In this document: positions 20,566 through 27,705 of the stretch, in pieces
Position numbering within the stretch: the first letter of the stretch is position 1
Layout: every line of letters begins with the position of its first letter
Source: Aureimonas flava
GTDB lineage: Bacteria > Pseudomonadota > Alphaproteobacteria > Rhizobiales > Rhizobiaceae
DNA: 64,000 bases
Direction of reading: 5' to 3'
NCBI RefSeq assembly: GCF_003583935.1
Contig: NZ_QYRN01000003.1
Location: forward strand, 310,001-374,000
The notes under the pieces: generated by a model
What the model saw: the letters and a program-made list of their open reading frames with translations, nothing else
The model's database searches: none
What the model was told of the DNA's origin: nothing
Program-made: the position numbers and the translations under genes

Positions 20566-20886
20566 CTACCAGCGGTGATGGTTGCGGTTGGCGCGCACGA
20601 TGTGGCGGTTGGCGCGGTCCTGCATTCGCTCGATCCGGTGCGCCGAGCGCGGGTCGATATGGCCGTTGTTGTAGTAGCGCGCCCGGCGCTCGACGCGCTC
20701 GATGCGGTGCTGCTGGCGGGCGAGGCGGTGCGCCTCGCGCGGCGTGATGCGCCCATGGTGGATGCCGCGCTCGATCCGCTCGTGCTGGCGCCACTGGCGC
20801 GCGTCGGAACGCGTGGTCTGGGCCATCGCCGGCAGCGACGTGGCGACGAGGAGGCCGGTCAGGGCCAGTATCAGGGTCTTGCGCAT
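20566..20886 (-). CDS. small secreted His/Arg-rich protein
   Basis: The 106-residue protein begins 'MRKTLILALTGLLVATSLP', a clear signal peptide ending at AMAQ, followed by a basic mature region rich in Arg, His and Gln ('ERIERGIHHGRITPREAHRL'). The repeated 'RIER' and 'HRIERV/M' units hint at internal duplication and a helical fold; similar proteins with 'GxITxxEAxRL' repeats occur widely in proteobacteria without known function. GGGAG lies 8 bases before the ATG (20884-20886). Confidence 0.75.
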   Translation of the reverse strand: MRKTLILALTGLLVATSLPAMAQTTRSDARQWRQHERIERGIHHGRITPREAHRLARQQHRIERVERRARYYNNGHIDPRSAHRIERMQDRANRHIVRANRNHHRW

Positions 20887-21168
20887 CGGATCAACTCCCG
20901 TTTGAACGATGATCCTATGGAAGTCCCCCGCGCCTGAACGGTTCCTGAACCTGACGTTCATCCCCGCTGACGATCGGCGCTCGGCGGGTCGCCGATCGAC
21001 GCATCTCGGCGCGCCCAAAGGGTCCGGCACCGGCCCCTCCCGGCGCAGCGGAACTTTCCGGCGCGCTCGGCCCGACCCCGCATGGAGCCGCGCCGGACCG
21101 CCGAACCGGCCCGTGCCTCGAAGCCGGGACCGGATGGGCGGGGCCGGCGCGGCGTGCGCCGAGCGGAC

Positions 21169-21300
21169 CTACCGGGGCATGCCGTTGGTGTCGCGCGTCG
21201 CCCTCTCGCGCCACGAGTCGTTCGGGGTGATCGGCTTGTTGACCTCGGCGCAGCCGGCGAGGAGCCCGAGGGCGGTGGCGAGAAGAAGGATACGGGACAA
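21169..21300 (-). CDS. very short lipoprotein (43 aa, TTG start)
   Basis: Reading from a TTG at 21298-21300, the product starts 'LSRILLLATALGLLAGCAEV' (first residue Met in vivo): a basic start, a hydrophobic core and a lipobox LLAGC, with Cys17 as the lipidation site. The short mature part is 'NKPITPNDSWRERATRD' plus six residues, ending at a TAG (21169-21171). GAGG is found 10 bases before the TTG. The entericidin/YkoL-like size suggests a small envelope lipoprotein, but no family is assigned. Confidence 0.55.
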   Translation of the reverse strand: MSRILLLATALGLLAGCAEVNKPITPNDSWRERATRDTNGMPR

Positions 21301-22121
21301 GAGCGGTACGCCTCGAATGGGCGCGTTCCGGCGCGGCGGGATGCCGGGCCGGGCAGCGCGATGGCAGTGACGGACCGGGCACGCCCCGGCGCACGCACGG
21401 CGTCCGTCCGGCGGCCGCCCGGACCGGACGGCCCGGCTAGACGGCGATTCCAGCGGAAATGCGGAAGAGGCGGCGCAGTGGAACGCGGGGTGCGCGCCGC
21501 TCGCGACGGTCCGGGGCCTTGCGCGCCTGTCCGCCCACGCCCGGTCCCGCCGGAGGGGATCGGCGCCCCGCGCGTTGGGCGGGCCGTGCGCCGGGCGGGC
21601 GCGGCGGGGCCGTGCGGCACCATCTGTCGCCCGTTTCTCCCCCGTGGCGCGCGTCGCCCCTACTCTCGTTCCATCGCCGGCCCATTCTCGAACAGGCGCG
21701 AATGATCACCGGGATCGTTCGGAAGGGCTGGCGGGCGGTGTCCGCGACACGCCCCCTGCCGGAGGGGGCGCTGGCCCGGACGGTTCTGGCAAGTCCGGTT
21801 CTGCCTCCAATACGAGAGGCGCTCGGAAAGCCGCAGACCCGAGACAGCCCCGACCGCGCGCCCGTCAGAGGGGATGCGCCGCAAGGGCCGAGGCGCGCGG
21901 CAACCGGAGAAGCTCCATGGCGGGGCTTCGCACCCCCTGCCGAACCGAAAGCACCGCGCGGGTCGCCGGAGGCGGACCACTTTGTTTTCTACCAACGGAG
22001 GTTCGCCTCCGGCGGCCCGTCGCCCGTTCCGACAGGCGACCAGGAAGTGCATCGACCGCAAGCCCGGCCACGTTTTGTGGCGCGGGCCGCTTTCGCGCGT
22101 CCGTGGATCGCTCCCGCGCGC
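21301..22121. other. gene-poor stretch of about 820 bp
   Basis: I find no gene I can support. Several long frames exist on both strands, but all are Arg/Pro/Ala-rich, lack ribosome-binding sites and overlap each other. The only structure seen is the inverted repeat at 21964-22014. It may hold untranslated RNA or decayed sequence. Confidence 0.4.
21964..22014. repeat. inverted repeat, 15-bp arms
   Basis: CGCCGGAGGCGGACC (21964-21978) is the reverse complement, with one mismatch, of GGTTCGCCTCCGGCG (22000-22014). The 21-base spacer is T-rich (TTTGTTTTCT). It could be a stem-loop or a protein site; no T run follows either arm as in a terminator. Confidence 0.5.
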
Positions 22122-22430
22122 CTATTCGGGCTCCTGGCCCGGAACCAGCCCGCCCGAGGGCGTCGAGGCCTCCACCGAGGGCGTGCGGCCGTCGACGAGC
22201 GGCACCGACGAGGCCTTGCCCGTCGCGTCGCCGAAGCCGAAGGCGGCCGGGAAGCCGTAGTTGTCGGTCTGCAGCACCACGCGCCCGTCGGGCAGCACCA
22301 CCTCGCGCACCACCTGCTCGCGCTCGCGCGGCGACAGGATCGTGCCCGCCTCGCGCGGGTCGTTGGCGAAGGCGGGAAGCGCGGCGAAGACCAGCGCGAG
22401 GCCGACGCTGGCGTAGAGACATTCCTTCAT
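22122..22430 (-). CDS. small secreted protein with 'TPSGGLVPGQEPE' tail
   Basis: The 102-residue protein has a signal peptide ('MKECLYASVGLALVFAALPAFA'), then a soluble part with 'LPDGRVVLQTDNYGFPA' that reads like a short beta-rich domain. It ends in the motif 'ASTPSGGLVPGQEPE', which is nearly identical to the C-terminus of the otherwise unrelated secreted protein at 23075-23431. The function is unknown. The tail may be a recognition or sorting signal or a shared recently exchanged segment. Confidence 0.75.
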   Translation of the reverse strand: MKECLYASVGLALVFAALPAFANDPREAGTILSPREREQVVREVVLPDGRVVLQTDNYGFPAAFGFGDATGKASSVPLVDGRTPSVEASTPSGGLVPGQEPE

Positions 22431-22544
22431 CGTGGTTCATCCTGAAACGGGGCGCCGGGCCTTGGCGGGCCGGCGGCGCCGATTGTGTCGCTGGCGTGGC
22501 AACGGCTGGGGAAAGCCTTTCGTTCCAGGCGCTTGCGCATGAAA

Positions 22545-22566
22545 AAGGCCCGCCGGAGCGGGCCTT
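22545..22566 (-). terminator. terminator of the 22600-22944 gene
   Basis: AAGGCCCGC (22545-22553) pairs with GCGGGCCTT (22558-22566) around CGGA. Five A just before on the plus strand give a T tail on the minus strand. Confidence 0.8.
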
Positions 22567-22599
22567 GCCGATGCGTGGGCGCGGGGCGACGCCGGCGTG

Positions 22600-22944
22600 T
22601 CAGCCGCCGTTCGCCGAGGTCCCGCCGAGCGGGATGCCGAAGCCGCTGCGCCCGCCTTCCGGGATCGCGCCCGGGATGCGGGTCAGCGTGTTGCCGGCCG
22701 AGCCCGACCCGTCCGGCGTCATGTTGCCGTAGGCGCCGACGCCGTTCTGCAGCCCGCCCGGCCCGCGCGTGCCCCGGTCGCCGCCGGCCGAGCCGATGCC
22801 CATGCCGACGCCCGGCAGGTTGCCGGTCGGCTGCGAGACGCTCCGCCCGGCCGCCATGTCGTCGGTCGGGGCCATGGTCTGCGCGCCGGCGGGCGCGGCG
22901 AGGCCGGCGGCGAGGAGGAGGGCGGAGGCGATGGGCCGGAGCAT
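22600..22944 (-). CDS. small secreted Gly-rich protein
   Basis: The 114-residue protein has a signal peptide ('MLRPIASALLLAAGLAAPAGA') and a Gly/Asn/Ser-rich, probably disordered mature part ('GMGIGSAGGDRGTRGPGG'). It contains no Cys and no recognised domain. It ends 'GIPLGGTSANGG'. A terminator lies 34 bp downstream. It belongs to the row of small exported proteins at 20.1-23.4 kb. Confidence 0.65.
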   Translation of the reverse strand: MLRPIASALLLAAGLAAPAGAQTMAPTDDMAAGRSVSQPTGNLPGVGMGIGSAGGDRGTRGPGGLQNGVGAYGNMTPDGSGSAGNTLTRIPGAIPEGGRSGFGIPLGGTSANGG

Positions 22945-23022
22945 GGAACTGTCCTCGGGAATGGGTCTCGTCGGGATAATGCCGGGAACGCCGGGCGCGT
23001 TCCGCCCTCGCCCCCACGAAAA

Positions 23023-23051
23023 ACGCCGCCCCGCGCGATGCGGGGCGGCGT
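23023..23051 (-). terminator. terminator of the 23075-23431 gene
   Basis: ACGCCGCCCCGC (23023-23034) pairs perfectly with GCGGGGCGGCGT (23040-23051) around GCGAT. A run of A at 23019-23023 gives a T tail on the minus strand. Confidence 0.85.
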
Positions 23052-23074
23052 CGGTCAATCGTTCCGCGGCCGGA

Positions 23075-23431
23075 TCACTCCGGCGTCTGGCCCGGCACCA
23101 GGCCGCCCGAGGGCGTCGAGGTGTCGGCCGCCGCGCCCGAGGCCGGGTCCATCCCCTGCGTCGGCGTGCCGTTGGCCATCGGCGCCTCGGGCGTGGTGGA
23201 ACTGGTGGACGTGTCGTCCGTGCCCATCATGTTGCCCGAGCCGGCCGGGGCCGCCGTGTTGCCCGTGCGGGCCGCCTCGCCCATCGCGTCGTCGGTGCCG
23301 CTCTGCGTGCCCGTGGCGGCGGGCGGCATCATCGTGGTGCCGCCGGAGGTCGAGCCCCCGTCGGTGGACTGGGCGAGCGCCGGGGCGGCGAGGAAGGCCA
23401 GGGCGGCCGTGGCGGTGAGAATCCGCTTCAT
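23075..23431 (-). CDS. small secreted Thr/Ser/Gly-rich protein with 'TPSGGLVPGQTPE' tail
   Basis: The 118-residue protein has a signal peptide ('MKRILTATAALAFLAAPALA') and a Thr/Ser/Gly/Met-rich mature region with repeats such as 'GSTSGGTTMMPPAATGTQSG', likely disordered. Its last 14 residues, 'STPSGGLVPGQTPE', match the end of the 22122-22430 product with one substitution, and the DNA there is also very similar. Function unknown. The ATG at 23429-23431 gives the proper signal peptide; an upstream ATG 10 codons earlier does not. Confidence 0.72.
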   Translation of the reverse strand: MKRILTATAALAFLAAPALAQSTDGGSTSGGTTMMPPAATGTQSGTDDAMGEAARTGNTAAPAGSGNMMGTDDTSTSSTTPEAPMANGTPTQGMDPASGAAADTSTPSGGLVPGQTPE

Positions 23432-23695
23432 GGTCGTGCTCCGTATCGATGTGTCCCGCAAGGGGTTCGGAGAGGGGAAGGCCCCGGCGCGCGGATCGTT
23501 CCGTGAGTTTCTCGTCGCGCGACCGAAAGTCCGCCGCGCCGCGACCCCCGCGAAAGCGGCCTTCCGGCGGCCCGCATGCGGCGAAAACGGGGCGTCCGCT
23601 CGTTCGTCAGTCTAACGATCGATCTTCACTTGCACACCGATAAAGCAGACCAGTGGGACCCACATGGCGACAAACAAGGAGCGAGGCGAAACTTT

Positions 23696-23906
23696 CGCTT
23701 GCAAAGACAAGCGAGTGCTTGCACACTTTTCTTGTTCGGGCAAATTCGCGAACTCGGGTGATGGACGAATTGCGTATCGGGGGCGCATCCCTCGGGTGGG
23801 CCGTGAAGGCGGGCCGCGATGTATCGGTTCCTTTTCCTCGCATCAAGACTTGCCTGCAAGCCCCGTAAGGGGACCATACGATAGCCCAAGGAAAAGGGTA
23901 CAAGAC
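23696..23906 (+). promoter_or_regulatory. structured 5' leader of the cold-shock gene
   Basis: CCTTTTCC (23830-23837) is perfectly complementary to GGAAAAGG (23890-23897), which is the Shine-Dalgarno region of the csp gene (9 bases before the ATG). Between them lie hairpins CTTG-CCTG-CAAG (23849-23860) and CCCC-GTAA-GGGG (23861-23872), the latter with a GNRA loop. Further up CGCTTG/CAAGCG (23696-23713) forms another hairpin. The arrangement could block translation until it refolds, as in temperature-controlled csp leaders. The transcript start is not known. Confidence 0.45.
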
Positions 23907-24122
23907 ATGGCACAGACCGGCACGGTCAAGTTCTTCAACACCGAGAAGGGCTTTGGTTTCATCAAGCCCGACAACGGCGGCGCCGACATCTTCGTCCACA
24001 TCTCTGCGGTCCAGGCCTCCGGCCTGCCCGGTCTGGTCGAGAACCAGAAGGTCTCCTACGAGACCGAGCCGGACAAGCGCGGCAAGGGCCCCAAGGCCGT
24101 CAACCTCGAAGCCGCCGACTGA
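23907..24122 (+). CDS. cspA: cold-shock domain protein (CspA family)
   Basis: The 71-residue protein is a single OB-fold cold-shock domain that binds single-stranded RNA and DNA and acts as an RNA chaperone. RNP1 'KGFGFI' and RNP2 'DIFVHI' are intact, in '[18 protein letters not shown]' and the following strand. The sequence after residue 40 ('[20 protein letters not shown]') is of the alphaproteobacterial CspA type. The ATG at 23907 has a strong GGAAAAGG site that may be masked by the leader. A terminator follows. Whether it is cold-induced cannot be told from the protein. Confidence 0.95.
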   Translation: MAQTGTVKFFNTEKGFGFIKPDNGGADIFVHISAVQASGLPGLVENQKVSYETEPDKRGKGPKAVNLEAAD

Positions 24123-24174
24123 CGCTTCGCAACGCCCGGTCCGGGGCCACGCCCCGGTCCCTCGAAAGTTTTCG

Positions 24175-24205
24175 ACGGCCCGCCGAACCCTCGGCGGGCC
24201 GTTTC
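24175..24205 (+). terminator. terminator after cspA
   Basis: ACGGCCCGCCGA (24175-24186) pairs with TCGGCGGGCCGT (24191-24202) around ACCC, followed by a short T-rich tail. Confidence 0.8.
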
Positions 24206-24300
24206 GCTGTTAACCCCGTTTTAACTCTCGCCGTCCCGGCGTTTGACTTGGGTCCACCTGCACACAATCCTTAACCGAGGATTAACGAGGCAGGACGCAG

Positions 24301-25200
24301 ATGAAGCGGTTTCTCCAGGCGATCTGCGCCGCCCTGATGGCCGCCGTGCCCCACGCCGCGCCGGCGCTCGAGGTCGACACGACGCTCGACCGGTTCCCCT
24401 CCGCCGGCCAGCCGGCCGTTTCGGGCGTGCGGGAATGGCGCGGCGGCGCGCGGGACGAAGGGCGCACGCGCTTCGCCCGCGAGCCGGCACGCTTCGCTCC
24501 GGCCTTGCACGAGGCATACCGCGGCCGCGATCACGCCTCCTCCGCCCGATGGACAGGCTCCGGCCGCTATCGCACGTCGGGCTCGCTGATCGAGGTCCGC
24601 CCGTTCGGCGGCGCGGTGGAGCGCGGCAGCTTCTACGGCACGGCCGGCACCGCGCAGTCGTCGTCCATCGTCGTGGTCGCACCCGGGGCGCTCGGCTCGG
24701 ATCTCTCCACCCCCTCCGGTGGGATGCGCGGCGGACCGAAGATCCTCGATGTCGCGACGGACCGCCTCGACCGCCTCCCTTACGGAAGGAACGGCCTGGC
24801 GGTCGCCCATGTCGGCACGGCCAAGATCATCCGCATCGGTCCCGACTTCCGCAGCGGCAGGGATCGCGATGCGGAGCGGGACGTCGAGCCGGCGGACGAG
24901 GCGGAGCCGACGCCCTTCGCCGAGTTGCCGCCGGAGGAGCAGGCGGTCACCGTCTACCCGGACACCGACATGGCGGAACGTCCCCTGGATCCGCCCGCCC
25001 CGCGCGTCGCCGAAGCCGCCCCGGCGCCGGCCGAGACCCCGGCGCCCGCCCCCGCCCCGACCGAGGCAGCGGGCTTCCTGGAGCCCTGGACGCCGGACTG
25101 GCTGCGGGACTGCGTAGCGCGCCACGCCGATTTCGACGTGTCGCTCGGCACCTACACCAACGCCGAGGGCCAGCGCCGCTTCTGCACCGGCGAGCCCTGA
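24301..25200 (+). CDS. secreted protein with BA14K-like C-terminus
   Basis: The 299-residue protein has a signal peptide ('MKRFLQAICAALMAAVPHAAPA'), a central region with 'SGSLIEVRPFGGAVERG' and 'KILDVATDRLDRLPYGRNGL', a Pro/Ala linker near residues 225-260, and a final segment 'WLRDCVARHADFDVSLGTY' ending with a second Cys ('RRFCTGEP'). That ending fits the BA14K domain (Cys, then Phe-Asp-x-x-x-Gly-Thr-Tyr, then Cys) of small Brucella and rhizobial surface proteins, which have lectin-like or immunoreactive properties. The long N-terminal part is unrecognised. The ATG is the obvious start; own promoter presumed after the csp terminator. Confidence 0.7.
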   Translation: MKRFLQAICAALMAAVPHAAPALEVDTTLDRFPSAGQPAVSGVREWRGGARDEGRTRFAREPARFAPALHEAYRGRDHASSARWTGSGRYRTSGSLIEVRPFGGAVERGSFYGTAGTAQSSSIVVVAPGALGSDLSTPSGGMRGGPKILDVATDRLDRLPYGRNGLAVAHVGTAKIIRIGPDFRSGRDRDAERDVEPADEAEPTPFAELPPEEQAVTVYPDTDMAERPLDPPAPRVAEAAPAPAETPAPAPAPTEAAGFLEPWTPDWLRDCVARHADFDVSLGTYTNAEGQRRFCTGEP

Positions 25201-25251
25201 GCGAGCCCGCGTCGCGCTCCGCCGCGCGGGTTGGCCCGGCCTTCGCCGCGC

Positions 25252-25896
25252 TTACGGCTCGCGCAGGAACGGGTTGGTCCGGCGCTCGACGCCCAGCCGG
25301 CTGCCCGGCCCGTGGCCGCAGATGAAGCCGACCTCGTCGCCGAGCGGCAGGATCCGATCGCGGATGGTGGAGAGAAGTCGCGCATGGTCGCCGCCCGGCA
25401 GATCGGTGCGCCCGATCGAGCCGGCGAAGAGCACGTCGCCGGCATGCAGGAAGCGCGCCTCGCGATGGAAGAAGACCACATGGCCCGGCGCGTGGCCCGG
25501 CGCGTGGATCACCTCGAAGCGGTGGGTGCCGAGCGAAAGGACGTCGCCGTCGTCCAGCCAGCGGTCCGGCACGCAGTTGCGCACAGCGCCCGGCAGGCCG
25601 AACATGCGAGCCTGATCCTCCAGGTGGCCGAGCAGCATCGCGTCCGCGCGGTGCGGCCCGACGACCGGGACGCCGAGCGCGTCCTTCAGGTCCATCGCCC
25701 CGCCCGCGTGGTCGATATGGCCGTGGGTGATCCAGATCTCGCCGACCGATACGCCGAGCCGCGTCACGGCGTCCCGGATGCGCTCGACGTCGCCGCCCGG
25801 ATCCACCACCACCGCCGATTTGTCCCCCTCGTCGTAGAGGATGCAACAGTTCTGCTGGAACGGGGTGACGGGAACGATCTCGGCGGCAAGGGTCAT
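25252..25896 (-). CDS. metallo-beta-lactamase-fold hydrolase (glyoxalase II-like)
   Basis: The 214-residue protein has the binuclear zinc motif 'THGHIDHAGG' (His58, His60, Asp62, His63), a later His in 'HAPGHAPGHVVFFH', Asp in 'HAGDVLFAGSIGRTDLPGGD' and a final His in 'FICGHGPGS'. This is the compact YcbL/glyoxalase II-like group, which hydrolyses thioesters such as S-lactoylglutathione, though several members have other substrates. It lies downstream of ilvE on the same strand with a terminator between, so it is likely transcribed separately. Confidence 0.88.
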   Translation of the reverse strand: MTLAAEIVPVTPFQQNCCILYDEGDKSAVVVDPGGDVERIRDAVTRLGVSVGEIWITHGHIDHAGGAMDLKDALGVPVVGPHRADAMLLGHLEDQARMFGLPGAVRNCVPDRWLDDGDVLSLGTHRFEVIHAPGHAPGHVVFFHREARFLHAGDVLFAGSIGRTDLPGGDHARLLSTIRDRILPLGDEVGFICGHGPGSRLGVERRTNPFLREP

Positions 25897-25952
25897 GGCG
25901 CGGCGGGGTCCTGAAAGCGAACGGTCGGGACGGCATGTTTGTCCGGCGAGCC

Positions 25953-25985
25953 GAAAAGAAAAGGGCCCGCCGGTCCGGCGAGCCC
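25953..25985 (-). terminator. terminator of ilvE
   Basis: GGGCCCGCC (25963-25971) pairs with GGCGAGCCC (25977-25985) with one mismatch; the A-rich stretch 25954-25962 gives TTTTCTTTT on the minus strand. Confidence 0.75.
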
Positions 25986-26009
25986 CTCCATTTCGGCGAC
26001 GGCGAGGGC

Positions 26010-26900
26010 CTACTCGGCGGCGAGGCGCTTCGGCTGGACCTCGGCAGCGTAGTCCTCCACCAGGCGGCGGGTGATGTCGCCCGGCACGAAGCGATAGGGG
26101 CCGATCTCGGCCACCGGCGTCACCTCGGCGGCGGTGCCGCAGAGGAAGCACTCGGTGAAGCCCTCCAGCTCCTCGGGCATGATCGCGCGGACCTGTACCT
26201 CGTAGCCCCGCCGCTTGGCGAGGTCGATCACCGTGCGGCGGGTAATGCCGTCGAGGAAGCAGTCGGGATCGGGCGTGTGGAGCACGCCGTCCTTCACGAA
26301 GAAGACGTTGGCGCCCGTCGCCTCGGCGACGCGGCCGCGCCAGTCGAGCATCAGCGCGTCCGCGTAGCCCTTGGCCTCGGCGGCGTGCTTGGAGATGGTG
26401 CAGATCATGTAGAGGCCGGCCGCCTTGGCGCGCGAGGGGGCGGTGCGCGGGTCGGGCCGGCGATACTCGGCGAGGTCGAGGCGGATGCCCTTCATCCTCT
26501 GCTCGGGATCGAAGTAGCTCGGCCACTGCCAGATCGCGATGGCGAGGTTGATCGTGTTCTTCTGCGCCGAGACGCCCATCGATTCCGAGCCGCGCCAGGC
26601 GATCGGCCGCACGTAGGCGTCGCTGAAGCCCTGGCGCCGGAGGAGCTCGCTGCAGGCGGCGTCGATCGTGTCGGCGTCGTAGGGAATCTCGAAGCCGAGG
26701 ATGCGGCCCGATTCGATCAGGCGATCGGTGTGCTCGCGCAGCTTGAAGATCTCGCCGCCATAGGCCCGTTCCCCCTCGAACACGGCACTGGCGTAGTGCA
26801 GGCCGTGCGTCAGCACATGAACCTTGGCCTCCGCCCACGGCACGAAGGCGCCGTTGTACCAGATCTGGCCGTCGAGTTGGTCGAAGGGAACGCTGCTCAT
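26010..26900 (-). CDS. ilvE: branched-chain amino acid aminotransferase
   Basis: IlvE carries out the last step of valine, leucine and isoleucine synthesis, moving an amino group from glutamate to the 2-oxo acid. The 296-residue fold-IV PLP enzyme has 'HYASAVFEGERAYGG' near residue 36, the catalytic lysine in 'CTISKHAAEAKGYADAL' (Lys171), 'EATGANVFFVKDGVLHTP' and 'DGITRRTVIDLA', all typical. The start 'MSSVPFDQLDGQIWYNG' (26898-26900) matches rhizobial IlvE. It is divergent from the marR-ompR genes, a linkage common in alphaproteobacteria. Confidence 0.95.
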   Translation of the reverse strand: MSSVPFDQLDGQIWYNGAFVPWAEAKVHVLTHGLHYASAVFEGERAYGGEIFKLREHTDRLIESGRILGFEIPYDADTIDAACSELLRRQGFSDAYVRPIAWRGSESMGVSAQKNTINLAIAIWQWPSYFDPEQRMKGIRLDLAEYRRPDPRTAPSRAKAAGLYMICTISKHAAEAKGYADALMLDWRGRVAEATGANVFFVKDGVLHTPDPDCFLDGITRRTVIDLAKRRGYEVQVRAIMPEELEGFTECFLCGTAAEVTPVAEIGPYRFVPGDITRRLVEDYAAEVQPKRLAAE

Positions 26901-27118
26901 CGTGGGATCGCGCCGGGGGGCGCCCTTTCTCATCGTGTTCGCGCATCGACCCGGCGATGCGCCGATCCTCCCGACCGCCCGGGCGCGGTGGCATGACCGT
27001 CGGTCCCGGCAAGGATGCGGCGTTCATGGGATGGAATTGGGGCACGCTCGCGATAAGGCCCGGAAAACGGACGGTTGTCGAGCCTGCGCGGCAGCGGCCG
27101 CTGTTCCCGACCGCCTGC

Positions 27119-27148
27119 TTGGGTGTAACAATGGACGGCATATACGTC
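27119..27148 (+). promoter_or_regulatory. possible promoter and operator of the marR-ompR-kinase operon
   Basis: TTGGGT (27119-27124) and TATACG (27141-27146) with a 16-bp spacer could be a promoter. The -10 region lies in GACG-N7-CGTC (27134-27148), extendable to six bases with one mismatch, a possible site for autoregulation by the MarR protein encoded just downstream. Confidence 0.35.
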
Positions 27149-27168
27149 AACACTGCTGACCTATTCCG

Positions 27169-27705
27169 ATGGACATGCCCTTGGCCGATGCCCCCGCCCC
27201 GGACGACGCGATCGTCGAGGACGCGCTGCCCACGCGCGGCGAACTCGACTTCCGACTGATCGAGCTCTTCTTCTTCGCCTATCGCGAGTTCACCGGCGAC
27301 GCCGACTCCATCCTGGAACGCTACGGCTTCGGGCGGGCCCACCACCGCATCCTCCACTTCGTGAACCGCGATCCCGGCATGACCATCGCCGAGATCCTGG
27401 ACCTCCTGGAGATCACCAAGCAGTCGCTGTCGCGTGTGTTGCGCCAGCTGATCGACGATGGCTTCATCGCGCAGGTGCAAGGCACGGACGACCGGCGCCA
27501 GCGCCGCCTGTATCCGACGCAGAAAGGCCGCGATCTCACGCTGGAACTCTCGCGCGCGCAGGGGCGGCGCATCGACGCCGCCTTTCGCGCCGCCGCGCTG
27601 GACGACCCGGGCCTCGTGAACGACTTTCTCCTGGAGATGGGAGCGGACCGCAAGGCGACGCGGGACTGGTTCGCACGCAAGGGCATCGGAAGGGAGAATC
27701 GCTAG
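27169..27705 (+). CDS. petP: MarR-family regulator (PetP-like)
   Basis: The 178-residue protein has a MarR winged helix with 'YGFGRAHHRILHFVNRDPG', recognition region 'LEITKQSLSRVLRQLIDDGF' and wing 'GTDDRRQRRLYPTQKG'. The next gene, an OmpR-type regulator, starts immediately after its stop codon (TAG then ATG). In Rhodobacter capsulatus petP (MarR) and petR (OmpR) form such a pair upstream of petABC; here petABC lies about 15 kb away. ATG 27169 or 27175 may be the start. Name by synteny and recall. Confidence 0.8.
   Translation: MDMPLADAPAPDDAIVEDALPTRGELDFRLIELFFFAYREFTGDADSILERYGFGRAHHRILHFVNRDPGMTIAEILDLLEITKQSLSRVLRQLIDDGFIAQVQGTDDRRQRRLYPTQKGRDLTLELSRAQGRRIDAAFRAAALDDPGLVNDFLLEMGADRKATRDWFARKGIGRENR

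Noticed and set aside
21459-22732. Long plus-strand frames in the gene-poor stretch
   Set aside because: They overlap each other and the minus-strand secreted-protein genes, are Arg/Pro/Ala-rich, and lack ribosome-binding sites.
23653-23868. 71-codon frame upstream of cspA
   Set aside because: No ribosome site or similarity, and it overlaps the structured leader.
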